Shown one piece after another: positions 55,247 through 63,358 of a stretch of 64,000 nt of DNA. The notes under the pieces were generated by a model. The model had not been told where the DNA came from, ran no database searches, and saw only the letters and a list, made by a program, of their open reading frames with translations. The DNA is from Petrotoga mobilis SJ95 (lineage in GTDB: Bacteria; Thermotogota; Thermotogae; Petrotogales; Petrotogaceae), in assembly GCF_000018605.1 (NCBI RefSeq), contig NC_010003.1:1712501-1776500 (forward strand), given 5' to 3'. Made by a program: the position numbers and the translations under genes. Position 1 is the first letter of the stretch; each line of letters starts with the position of its first letter.

Positions 55247-55851
55247 TGAATCTTTTCTTCCTTTTTTAGGATTTTTATAATGTCTGCTTTATTTTCAGAA
55301 TTCGATAGTAACCTTTTGATATTCGATCTATGTCTATACAAGCTCAGAAAAAATAAAAGTGTGTAGGTAATACCCAATTTTAAATTCCAAAAATAACTTA
55401 AAATAGCGGTTACAAGCAAACCTAAAAGGGACGATACAGAAACATATTTGGTCAATAATACGACAGATATCCAAACTAACAGAAATATTACACCTAACAT
55501 CGGGCTCAAAGCAAAGTAACCACCTAATGTAGAAGCCACTCCTTTTCCACCTTCGAATTTTAAAAAAATTGGATAGTCGTGACCTAAGACAAGTACAATT
55601 AAAGATAAATAAGGAACCCACGAATCAACACCAAAAATAAGTCTTATTATTAAAATGGGAATGAATGCTTTCAAAAAATCAAGTGTTATTGAAAGGAGTC
55701 CCCATTTTGGCCCCAAAGCCCTTAAAACATTGGTTCCTCCAACGTTTCCGCTTCCAGTTTTTCTTATGTCTATCCCCTTACTCCATGGAATCAAGAAGCT
55801 GAAAGGAATAGATCCACATAGATAACTGATGATCAAAGCAGCAATGGACAT
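55243..55851 (-). CDS. plsY: Glycerol-3-phosphate acyltransferase PlsY
   Basis: A 202-residue membrane enzyme using acyl phosphate to acylate glycerol 3-phosphate. Family motifs: SYLCGSIPFSFL, GSGNVGGTNVLRALG and LKFEGGKGVASTLGGY. Five or so helices. It is the first step of phospholipid synthesis. Positioned after der in the core gene string. Confidence 0.93.
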   Translation of the reverse strand: MSIAALIISYLCGSIPFSFLIPWSKGIDIRKTGSGNVGGTNVLRALGPKWGLLSITLDFLKAFIPILIIRLIFGVDSWVPYLSLIVLVLGHDYPIFLKFEGGKGVASTLGGYFALSPMLGVIFLLVWISVVLLTKYVSVSSLLGLLVTAILSYFWNLKLGITYTLLFFLSLYRHRSNIKRLLSNSENKADIIKILKKEEKIQ

Positions 55852-55906
55852 ATGTTTTCCTCCCTGAAATAGGATTTATAATTTAGTCAAAGTTTAACAA
55901 CAAATT

Positions 55907-57289
55907 TTATAGTGTTTTTTGCTTGGTTTTTGAAGTTTCTTCATTTTTTCTTGCTTCGAATTTTAGAAATATAGGCGAACCAATGAAAGGATCAATGTAA
56001 TTTCTTATCATGTTTCTCAAACCTTGTTGATAGTATTTTGGTATGTCGTATGGTAAATTTGAATAGAATACGAAAACAGGTGGTTTGGTCCCAACTTGTG
56101 TAGCATAGTAAAATTTGATTCTTTTTCCTTTTTTAATTGGTGGTGGAGTAACCAATGTGTATTTTTCTAAAGCTGCATTCAACGCACTTGTTGGGATTTT
56201 TTTGTTTCTTGATTTTTCGACTTCTTTTATAGCGGTTATTAATTCTTGAATCCCCCATCTTTTAGGTGCCGATGTGAAAACTAATGGACTATAATTTACA
56301 AAGTAGAGTTCTTTTTCAAAATAGTTAAAAAACTCTTCCTTTCTTTGATGGTTGTTACTAACTAAATCCCACTTGTTAAATGCTATAATCGTTCCCTTTC
56401 CTCTTTTTTCTGCAATACCTATGATGCTTTTGTCTTGGTGGGTTATTCCTTCTGTTGAATCAACTACTAAAATTACTACATCTGACTTTTCAATTGCGTT
56501 GATTGTTCTTGATATTGAAAACATTTCAATACTTGCATAATGAATGGTACTTTTTTTTCTCATTCCAGCAGTATCTATAAATCTGAAGGTGTTATCGCCC
56601 ATTGTAACTAGATGATCAATGGCGTCTCGGGTTGTTCCAGGTATTTCTGAAACGATAGCCCTTTCTGAACCAATTATGCTATTAAAAAGAGAAGATTTCC
56701 CAACGTTAGGACGCCCGACGATAGATACTTTTATTTCTTCGCTATCCTTCTCGCTATCAACAGATTCCTCCGAATTTAAGCCAGAAGTTTTTAAAGTATT
56801 TGCGATAGTATCCATTAAAGTAAAAATATTTTTGTTATGCTCTGCAGAAACAGGGATTCCTTCACCAAAGCCAAGAGAGTAGATCTCTGGTTTCATCTCA
56901 AGCTCGTATTTTTCAAAATTCTCTGCCTTATTAATAACTAAGATAACTTTCGAATTGGTCTTTCTTAAGTAGTCAGCAATGTGATAGTCTTCTGAGGTAA
57001 GTCCAATCTTTCCATCGATTACAAATATTACCAAAGATACGTCTTTTAAACTTTCAAAAATTATTTTTTTCTGCCTTTCTTCTATGTTGTCTTCCGGTTG
57101 TTCGAATATTCCACAAGTATCTACCAATGTAAAAGATATATCGTCCCATTGGATTGTGGAGGAAACGTTATCCCGCGTTACACCAGGCATATCGTGAACT
57201 ATTGATTTTCTTTCACCAATCATTCTGTTAAATAATGTTGATTTTCCCACATTGGGTTTTCCAATTATGAGAACCGTCGGTTTTTCCAA
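55907..57289 (-). CDS. der: Ribosome-assembly GTPase Der (EngA)
   Basis: A 460-residue protein with two GTPase domains and a C-terminal KH-like domain. Domain 1 has GKPNVGKST, DMPGVTRD, DTCG and NKAE; domain 2 has GRPNVGKSS, EIPGTTRD, DTAG and NKWD. It acts in 50S maturation. Start ATG 57289 lies 33 bp after the S1-type gene. Confidence 0.95.
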   Translation of the reverse strand: MEKPTVLIIGKPNVGKSTLFNRMIGERKSIVHDMPGVTRDNVSSTIQWDDISFTLVDTCGIFEQPEDNIEERQKKIIFESLKDVSLVIFVIDGKIGLTSEDYHIADYLRKTNSKVILVINKAENFEKYELEMKPEIYSLGFGEGIPVSAEHNKNIFTLMDTIANTLKTSGLNSEESVDSEKDSEEIKVSIVGRPNVGKSSLFNSIIGSERAIVSEIPGTTRDAIDHLVTMGDNTFRFIDTAGMRKKSTIHYASIEMFSISRTINAIEKSDVVILVVDSTEGITHQDKSIIGIAEKRGKGTIIAFNKWDLVSNNHQRKEEFFNYFEKELYFVNYSPLVFTSAPKRWGIQELITAIKEVEKSRNKKIPTSALNAALEKYTLVTPPPIKKGKRIKFYYATQVGTKPPVFVFYSNLPYDIPKYYQQGLRNMIRNYIDPFIGSPIFLKFEARKNEETSKTKQKTL

Positions 57290-57322
57290 GTTATTCCACC
57301 TCTTGTTTTTTACTGAAGCATT

Positions 57323-58921
57323 TTACTCTTCATTCATTTCATTAATTACTTGTAGCGCCTCTTCTTTTTCTCTTTCTTCTTCTAGATGTGTTACACTTAT
57401 AATCATGTTCCCTCTTTTAAATTCATTTTCAAGTCCAATCTCTAAAACTTTTGCTTCTATTTGATCACCGATACTATATGTTTCCTCGAGACTTTTTGAA
57501 TTTGTGGAAGCCTTGCTTGCGGGTAGATAAGCCTCTACTTCGTAACCATCAATGAGGACTATTGCTCCTTTATCTAAAAAACGAATTATTTTTCCTTTAA
57601 CAGTATCACCTGGTTTTATCTCTTTTGAAGCCTTTTTCCAAGGATTTTCTTTTGTTTCTCTAACTGATAGTCTCATCCTTTTGTTATCCTTGTCTATTTT
57701 TATTATTTTTACTTTAATCTTTTGTTTTTCATTAAGCACTGTTGAAATATCGTCGACAAAATCCCATGAAAGTTCTGAAACATGTAAAAATCCAGTGATT
57801 CCTTCATCTATTTTTATAATCGCCCCATTATCGAGAACCTTTTCGACGGTTCCTGTAACAATGTTTCCTTCATAGTATTTTTCTTCTATGTTTTCCCATG
57901 GATCTCCTGAAACTTGTTTGTAGCTTAGATTAATCTTTTTATTCTCTTTGTCTATATTCAATATTTTGACTTGAACATCGTCCCCAACATTTACTAAGTC
58001 ACTTATCCTACCTTTCCTGCCCCAGAATATTTCTGTTTCATGGACCAAACCTTCTAAACCTTCGTCTATCTTGACAGTAAAACCAAAAGGTAATATCTTA
58101 GTTACAGTACCTTGAACAATACTTCCTATAGGATATTTTTCATCCACTGTTTTCCAGGGATTTTCTTTCAAGCGTTTAAGAGATAGTGAAATTCTTTTTT
58201 TCTCTCTGTCCAATTTTATTATCAGCGCTTTAACTTTTTGACCCACCTTTAGATAATCTTTTATAGAGATCTTTTCGTCCCAGCTAACCTCACTTGCTGG
58301 TATGAGACCATTCAAATGATCATTCAATCTTACAAAGGCACCAAAGTTTTTTATATCCTCTACCACACCGTCAATTACCATTCCTTCCTCGTATTCATTG
58401 AAAGTTTGACTAATTTTTTCTTCTGCGTAATCTTTTATCGATACGACTATGTTTTTTCCATTTTTAGAAATCACTTTAGCCATTTTTTCTCCTTGAGGTA
58501 AATCATCTTTAGGGCTTAATAAAGATAACGAACCAGGAAGAAAAGCACCGATAAGTCCTTCAATCAATACGCTGTAGCCTTTCTTGAGCCTGTTTTTAAA
58601 AATAATAGGATAATTTTCTCCTTCGTTTATTTTATTCATAGTTTCATTCCAAACGGCCCTTTTTTCGGAGGCAAAGTTTAAACCTTCTGCATCATTTGTT
58701 TTTGTTATTTCTACTAGTATCTTTTGATCTACTTGATATTCTTGGAGAGGTTTTATGAGTTCTACTTGACTTACAAACACATCTCCTGTGGCACCTTCTA
58801 AAGCAACCCATATACCATCGCTATTTATTTCAAATACCTTTCCTTCTATTATTTTTCCTTTTTTTACCTCGTTTATCTCTTGTTCGTTCAAAAGTTTTTC
58901 AAATGTTTTTTCCTCCATCAT
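57323..58921 (-). CDS. rpsA: S1-domain RNA-binding protein (ribosomal protein S1 type)
   Basis: A 532-residue protein with about six S1 domains. Clear ones include GMVIDGVVEDIKNFGAFVRL, GSIVQGTVTKILPFGFTVKI, GNIVTGTVEKVLDNGAIIKI and GDTVKGKIIRFLDKGAIVLI, with linkers repeating KENPWK. It helps message binding on the 30S subunit. The gene overlaps the ispH stop; either of two adjacent ATGs (58921 or 58918) may start it. The ispH-rpsA pairing is also seen in clostridia. Confidence 0.92.
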   Translation of the reverse strand: MMEEKTFEKLLNEQEINEVKKGKIIEGKVFEINSDGIWVALEGATGDVFVSQVELIKPLQEYQVDQKILVEITKTNDAEGLNFASEKRAVWNETMNKINEGENYPIIFKNRLKKGYSVLIEGLIGAFLPGSLSLLSPKDDLPQGEKMAKVISKNGKNIVVSIKDYAEEKISQTFNEYEEGMVIDGVVEDIKNFGAFVRLNDHLNGLIPASEVSWDEKISIKDYLKVGQKVKALIIKLDREKKRISLSLKRLKENPWKTVDEKYPIGSIVQGTVTKILPFGFTVKIDEGLEGLVHETEIFWGRKGRISDLVNVGDDVQVKILNIDKENKKINLSYKQVSGDPWENIEEKYYEGNIVTGTVEKVLDNGAIIKIDEGITGFLHVSELSWDFVDDISTVLNEKQKIKVKIIKIDKDNKRMRLSVRETKENPWKKASKEIKPGDTVKGKIIRFLDKGAIVLIDGYEVEAYLPASKASTNSKSLEETYSIGDQIEAKVLEIGLENEFKRGNMIISVTHLEEEREKEEALQVINEMNEE

Positions 58922-59772
58922 GAAAAATCCTCCTTCTCTTGGCTTAGATACTCCAACACTTTATTTAATTCTGATGTTGGTGTGGATGAACCAGTAACTA
59001 TTCCTATTTTGTCTTGTGGAGAGATAGTTATTTCTTTAAGTTCTTCACCAGATTCAATATGGTATGTCCTTTTACAATATTTTTTTGAAATACGGTATAG
59101 TTTTTGAGTATTTGAACTGTTTTTTCCGCCTAGAACTAGCATCAATGTGCTTTTTTGAGAAAGTTCTAGTGTCTCTTTTTCCCTTAGGATAGTTTCAGAA
59201 CATATAGTATCTCTTATCAACACCTCCGTAAAAGAATTAATAGTTAAAATACTGGTTATAAAATTTTTGTACTCTTCTTCGCCCATGGTTGTTTGAGATA
59301 CTATCAATACTTTTTTTTGAGGTATTGTCACTGGAGAAAGTGTTATTAGCAATTTACTCTCATCTACATTCCCTTTTAGCCCAAGTATCTCAGGATGGTC
59401 GGGTTTCCCATACACGACTACAAAGAATCCATCTTTTTGTTTCTTCTCTACGTATTTTACTAAATTTGTAACTATTGGGCAAGTCATGTCAATAACTTTA
59501 GAGAATCGTTTTTTCAATAGATCCTTTTCAGCCTTTGAAATACCGTGTGCCCTTATGATTAATGTTTCATCTATAGAATCGTCTGGTATGTCATCCATTC
59601 CTGTTATAGTTATCGCACCTGCGCTATTTAATTCTTCTATTACCTTTCTATTGTGTACCAACTCTCCGTAAATATAAATCTTATTTTTGTCAACTAGGGA
59701 ATTTTTAACTTCATTGTACGTTTTTTGAACGCCTGAGCAAAAACCGGTTCTCTTCGCTACATTAATCTCCAT
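58918..59772 (-). CDS. ispH: 4-hydroxy-3-methylbut-2-enyl diphosphate reductase
   Basis: A 284-residue iron-sulfur enzyme, last step of the MEP isoprenoid route. Three cluster cysteines are visible: FCSGV near residue 12, MTCPIV, and RDTICSETILRE. Further motifs: YGELVHNRKVIEEL, IRAHGISK and TGSSTPTSELNKVL. ATG 59772 gives the normal start MEINVAKRTGFCSGV; the frame opens 7 codons earlier. It overlaps cmk by 11 bases. Confidence 0.94.
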   Translation of the reverse strand: MEINVAKRTGFCSGVQKTYNEVKNSLVDKNKIYIYGELVHNRKVIEELNSAGAITITGMDDIPDDSIDETLIIRAHGISKAEKDLLKKRFSKVIDMTCPIVTNLVKYVEKKQKDGFFVVVYGKPDHPEILGLKGNVDESKLLITLSPVTIPQKKVLIVSQTTMGEEEYKNFITSILTINSFTEVLIRDTICSETILREKETLELSQKSTLMLVLGGKNSSNTQKLYRISKKYCKRTYHIESGEELKEITISPQDKIGIVTGSSTPTSELNKVLEYLSQEKEDFS

Positions 59773-60442
59773 AAATACCACTCTCTTTGACAATTTTTAA
59801 TATTTTTTGCAGTACTTCCTCTATGGATAGATTAGTAGTATCTATAATTATCGCATCTTGAGCTGGTTTTAATGGAGCTATAGAACGGTTTGAATCATTG
59901 TAATCCCGATTTTTTATTTCTTCTAGTATCTCAGTGAAAGAGATATTTGCTTTTTGTTCCTTTTCCTCATTCCACCTTCTTTTAGCTCTTTCTTCCAAAG
60001 AGGCGGTTAGATATATTTTAATATCGCTATCGGGGAGAACTACAGATCCTATATCTCTTCCATCAACCACTATATTGTCCTTTTCGGCAATCTTTTTTAT
60101 TATTTGATTAACTTTTTCTCTGACAATATTATTCTTGGAATAAAGGGAAGCTAAATCACCAATTTTTGAGTCTTTAATGGTGATGGTAACATCTTTTCCG
60201 TCTAAAAAATAACGGTTGTTTTTTATTTCAATGTTAAGTTTTTCTAAAATATTTTCTATAATTTTGGAATCTTTCGGATCTATTTTTCTTTCATTTAAGT
60301 AGTAGCCTATGATTCTGTACAAAGCACCACTATTTAGATAATTTATATTTAGCAAATTAGCTAAGTTTTGTGCGATTGTAGATTTTCCCGAACCTGCCGG
60401 ACCATCTATAGCAATTTTTATTTTTTTAGCTTTTTGAGTCAT
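59762..60442 (-). CDS. cmk: Cytidylate kinase
   Basis: A 226-residue kinase that phosphorylates CMP and dCMP. P-loop DGPAGSGKST near residue 9; NSGALYRIIGYYL; the catalytic DGRDIGSVVLP; and RRWNEEKEQ in the lid. ATG 60442 lies inside the aspS 3' end, 17-base overlap. Confidence 0.94.
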   Translation of the reverse strand: MTQKAKKIKIAIDGPAGSGKSTIAQNLANLLNINYLNSGALYRIIGYYLNERKIDPKDSKIIENILEKLNIEIKNNRYFLDGKDVTITIKDSKIGDLASLYSKNNIVREKVNQIIKKIAEKDNIVVDGRDIGSVVLPDSDIKIYLTASLEERAKRRWNEEKEQKANISFTEILEEIKNRDYNDSNRSIAPLKPAQDAIIIDTTNLSIEEVLQKILKIVKESGIYGD

Positions 60443-62225
60443 TTTGCTTCTCACTCTCGTTTATTTTTTTCAAAGCGAGGTGTAATTCTTCCAATTGTTT
60501 TTCGCTGACTTCTGATGGAGCATTGGTCATGGGATCGGTCCCAGAAGCTGTTTTTGGGAATGCGATAACCTCTTTTATTGATTCTTCTCCTACTAGTATG
60601 CTCACCAATCTATCCATTCCAATTGCTATACCTCCGTGAGGAGGAGCACCATATTTGAAAGCCTCTAACAAGAAACCAAATTTCTCTTGTGCCTCTTCTT
60701 TGCTCAAGCCTAAAATATCGAACACCTTTTCTTGTACATCTTGTTTGTGTATTCTTATGCTACCACTTGCGATCTCATAACCATTTATTACAAGATCATA
60801 AGATTGAGATTTAATCTTTAAAGGGTCTTTATTCTCATATTTAGCTAAATCATCTAAGTTGGGCATAGTAAAGGGGTGATGTTCGGCTACAATTCTTTGT
60901 TCTTCCTCATTCCAAGAAAACATTGGAAAATCTGTGACCCAGATTATACTGAACCCGGATTTTTTTTCGAACTCTTCTTTAATCATTTTTATTCTCAATT
61001 GGCCTAAAATCTGGTCTATTTTATCTGTTTCTTCTAAAATAGCGAATAAAACGTCACCTTCTTTCATTATACCACGTTCTACTAAGATATTAATCTCTTT
61101 GGCTGCGGCTTTTTTTATATTTGATCTCATTTCTTTGTCACAAGCGATCCATATCAAGCCAGAGCTTCCTTGTTCTTTAGCGAACTCTGTCAGGTCATCA
61201 AATTTTTTTCTGGAAAAATTGTTGGATCTATCAGGGACAATAAAACCTTTTAATATAAGACCTTTATCTATCCCGTTTTTTATGAAATTAGCCTCAGTGT
61301 TTTGAAAATATGCTGTTAGGTCGATAAATTCCATACCATACCGTATATCAGGTTTATCTGAACCATATTTTTGTATCACTTCATCATAGGTATATTTTTG
61401 AAATGGAATCTCTAATCCATTGTAATTTAGAGACTTTTCGAATATTTCTTTGATTAATTTTTCTGTTAATGCAAATATATCTTCTTTTTCAACAAAGGAC
61501 TGTTCTATGTCAATTTGTGTGAATTCGGGTTGCCTATCAGCCCTAAAATCCTCATCTCTGAAACAACGAGCTATTTGAAAATATTTATCAAAACCTGATA
61601 CCATGAGCAGTTGTTTGAAAAGTTGAGGAGATTGAGGTAAGGCGTAAAAATTGCCAGGTTTCAATCTAGAAGGAACCAAAAAATCGCGTGCCCCTTCTGG
61701 TGTTGATTTTGTTAAGTAAGGGGTCTCAATTTCCAGGAAGCCTTCAGCGCTTAGCGTATCTCTTGTGATTTTCATAACCTTGTGTCTCAGTATTAGATTC
61801 CTTTGCATTCGTTCTTTTCTCAAGTCTAAATATCTATATTTTAACCTTAAGTTTTCCGAAATATCTTCTTCTATGTTGACGTATATGGGTGGTGTTTCAG
61901 ATTCAGAAAGGATTTCTAAATTTGTAGCGAGTATTTCAATATTTCCAGTAACCATATTTGGGTTTTTGTCTTTTTCAGGACGCACCCTAACTTTCCCTTG
62001 GATAGAAACAACGTATTCGTTTTTTAATTTTAAGGCTTTTTGATAAAGCGTATAGTTATCGCTTGAATCAAAAACCGCCTGAGTTTTACCGTATCTATCT
62101 CTTATCAAAACAAAGATAATTCCTCCTAAATCACGAATCCTATCTATCCAGCCGTTTAAAATAACGATCTTATCTATATCGTTTTCGTTTAATTCTCCAC
62201 AAGTGTGAGTTCTTTTTTGGAACAA
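60426..62225 (-). CDS. aspS: Aspartyl-tRNA synthetase
   Basis: A 599-residue bacterial-type class II synthetase with an N-terminal anticodon-binding OB fold (THTCGELN, then GWIDRIRDLGGIIF), catalytic motifs 2 (CFRDEDFRADRQPEFTQID) and 3 (GIAIGMDRLVSIL), and a bacterial GAD insertion (about 290-410). TTG 62225 is chosen since GGAGGTG lies 6 bases upstream; the frame could open 5 codons earlier without a site. It is the first gene of the string aspS-cmk-ispH-rpsA-der-plsY. Confidence 0.95.
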   Translation of the reverse strand: MFQKRTHTCGELNENDIDKIVILNGWIDRIRDLGGIIFVLIRDRYGKTQAVFDSSDNYTLYQKALKLKNEYVVSIQGKVRVRPEKDKNPNMVTGNIEILATNLEILSESETPPIYVNIEEDISENLRLKYRYLDLRKERMQRNLILRHKVMKITRDTLSAEGFLEIETPYLTKSTPEGARDFLVPSRLKPGNFYALPQSPQLFKQLLMVSGFDKYFQIARCFRDEDFRADRQPEFTQIDIEQSFVEKEDIFALTEKLIKEIFEKSLNYNGLEIPFQKYTYDEVIQKYGSDKPDIRYGMEFIDLTAYFQNTEANFIKNGIDKGLILKGFIVPDRSNNFSRKKFDDLTEFAKEQGSSGLIWIACDKEMRSNIKKAAAKEINILVERGIMKEGDVLFAILEETDKIDQILGQLRIKMIKEEFEKKSGFSIIWVTDFPMFSWNEEEQRIVAEHHPFTMPNLDDLAKYENKDPLKIKSQSYDLVINGYEIASGSIRIHKQDVQEKVFDILGLSKEEAQEKFGFLLEAFKYGAPPHGGIAIGMDRLVSILVGEESIKEVIAFPKTASGTDPMTNAPSEVSEKQLEELHLALKKINESEKQNDSKS

Positions 62226-62280
62226 AAATAACACCTCCAATATTTTTTCATCTTATTTTACCATAAAAATTTTAAAAAGA

Positions 62281-62300
62281 CTCGTGTTTTCAAACACGAG
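62281..62300 (-). terminator. Perfect hairpin upstream of aspS
   Basis: CTCGTGTTT and AAACACGAG form a 9-bp stem around a 2-base centre. On the minus strand it is followed by TCTTTTT, as in a terminator. It may end a minus-strand RNA from the right, or form a 5' hairpin of the aspS message if the promoter at 62313-62342 is real. Confidence 0.55.
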
Positions 62301-62312
62301 ATTAATAAAGAT

Positions 62313-62342
62313 ATGATATCATTTGTTTGCAGTATTGTGCAA
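62313..62342 (-). promoter_or_regulatory. Possible aspS promoter
   Basis: On the minus strand TTGCAC (62342-62337), 18 bases, TATCAT (62318-62313). RNA would begin almost at the hairpin 62300-62281. Confidence 0.4.
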
Positions 62343-62378
62343 GCGAAGATCTTTTATAAGAAGAGATTTTTGTTTTCA

Positions 62379-62567
62379 GGGAGTTTGAGGGGGGTTACCC
62401 CCAATCACAGAATTGTGTGATTCAGAATTTTAAGATTTAGAGAAGTTTCTTGTTTGTTGGGGAGTTTGAGGGGGGTTACCCCCAATCACAGAATTGTGTG
62501 ATTCAGAATTTTAAGATTTAGAGAAGTTTCTTGTTTGTTGGGGAGTTTGAGGGGGGTCACCCCCTCA
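62379..62567. repeat. Exact 81-bp tandem repeat, two full copies plus a partial third
   Basis: Units 62379-62459 and 62460-62540 are identical; a third begins at 62541 and is cut short at about 62567. Each unit has a GGGGG/CCCCC hairpin and an AATCACA/TGTGATT hairpin. The partial third copy ends in a better hairpin, TTTGAGGGGG-GTCA-CCCCCTCAAA, which looks like the parent structure. No coding frame is shared. Confidence 0.92.
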
Positions 62568-62630
62568 AAGATTCGAATTATGATCTAACCAATCTTTTTC
62601 AAGGACATCTAATATAATCAAATGAGGAAA

Positions 62631-62659
62631 TTAGATTAATTCGTTGTGTATGGTATAAT
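62631..62659 (+). promoter_or_regulatory. Possible promoter facing an apparently non-coding stretch
   Basis: TTAGAT (62631-62636), 17 bases, TATAAT (62654-62659), with an extended TGG just before it. Downstream, 62724-62740 carries GGGGACACCCCGAAACGGG, able to fold two ways. No ORF above 60 codons follows until 63359. Confidence 0.3.
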
Positions 62660-62979
62660 TATATTATACACATTATACCCACTTCAGAAGTAGATAAAAG
62701 CGATGATTAATGAAAGGGGACACCCCGAAACGGGTTCAAGGAAAACAAGGCAAGAAGAAAAAGAAATAAAATATTAGATAATTATCCAAAATGCTCTTTG
62801 AAAATCGAGATAATTCTTAAAAAAATTGAAAAGTAATTATAATCGAGGCATTTTTTGGGAAAAATAGAGATGAAAGAAGTACAGTTAATGAATAACCGTT
62901 CATTTGGGAAGTATTGAAAAAGATTTAAACCTTCTTAAAGAAACAAGCTAAGAAGTTAAATCCACTAAGATCCAAATAC

Positions 62980-63105
62980 TTAACAACCTTTTCCATAAGG
63001 ACGAAAGAATAATTCTTGTTATTGACAGAAGCAGGTGAAACCATCGGTGTTTCGCAACGGTCGTTGAATTAGGAAGCTCTCCTCATTAGAGTTGAGTAGT
63101 TCACC
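62980..63105 (+). mobile_element. IS200/IS605-type right-end fossil with TnpB tail
   Basis: A frame ending at TAG 63069-63071 reads LLTEAGETIGVSQRSLN, like the variable tail of TnpB proteins, and is cut by a stop upstream. The TAG is followed by GAAGCTCTCCTCATTAGAG and TTGAGTAGTTCAC. This has the form of an IS605-type right end: an imperfect 8-bp stem around ATTA, then a TTCAC-type cleavage sequence. In intact elements this overlaps the guide (omega) RNA. The rest of tnpB is absent. Confidence 0.45.
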
Positions 63106-63183
63106 ATCTTTTGTGGTAAAATAAAATCGATATCAGCAAAAATACTTAAAATTCTTGTTTTCCACTTTAAAAATAAGTTTTTG

Positions 63184-63261
63184 ATTTTACAAGGTTTACT
63201 TGGACACGGCTATCCTTCATCATAGATAGCTGCCGGAAGGACAAAGGCACTGTTGTAAAAT
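63184..63261 (+). ncRNA. Candidate structured RNA upstream of the nuclease gene
   Basis: A 9-bp outer stem, ATTTTACAA (63184-63192) with TTGTAAAAT (63253-63261), encloses two hairpins: GCTATC/GATAGC (63209-63214, 63225-63230, 10-base loop) and TGCC/GGCA (63231-63234, 63246-63249, 11-base loop). Loop one (CTTC, preceded by C) can pair with GAAGG in loop two. The plan is like a purine-riboswitch, a three-way junction with touching loops, but the sequence matches no riboswitch I know. It lies about 100 bp before the nuclease start. Confidence 0.3.
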
Positions 63262-63358
63262 AGAGCGATGTTTTTGTATTAACTGAAATTACCAAAATCA
63301 ATTCTATGATGTAAATTAGATTGTATTAGAAATCAAGAAACAAAGGAGATGATAGAAC

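Noticed and set aside
62700-62760. Possible CRISPR repeat or leader around GGGGACACCCC
   Set aside because: The motif occurs once, with no regularly spaced copies and no cas genes.
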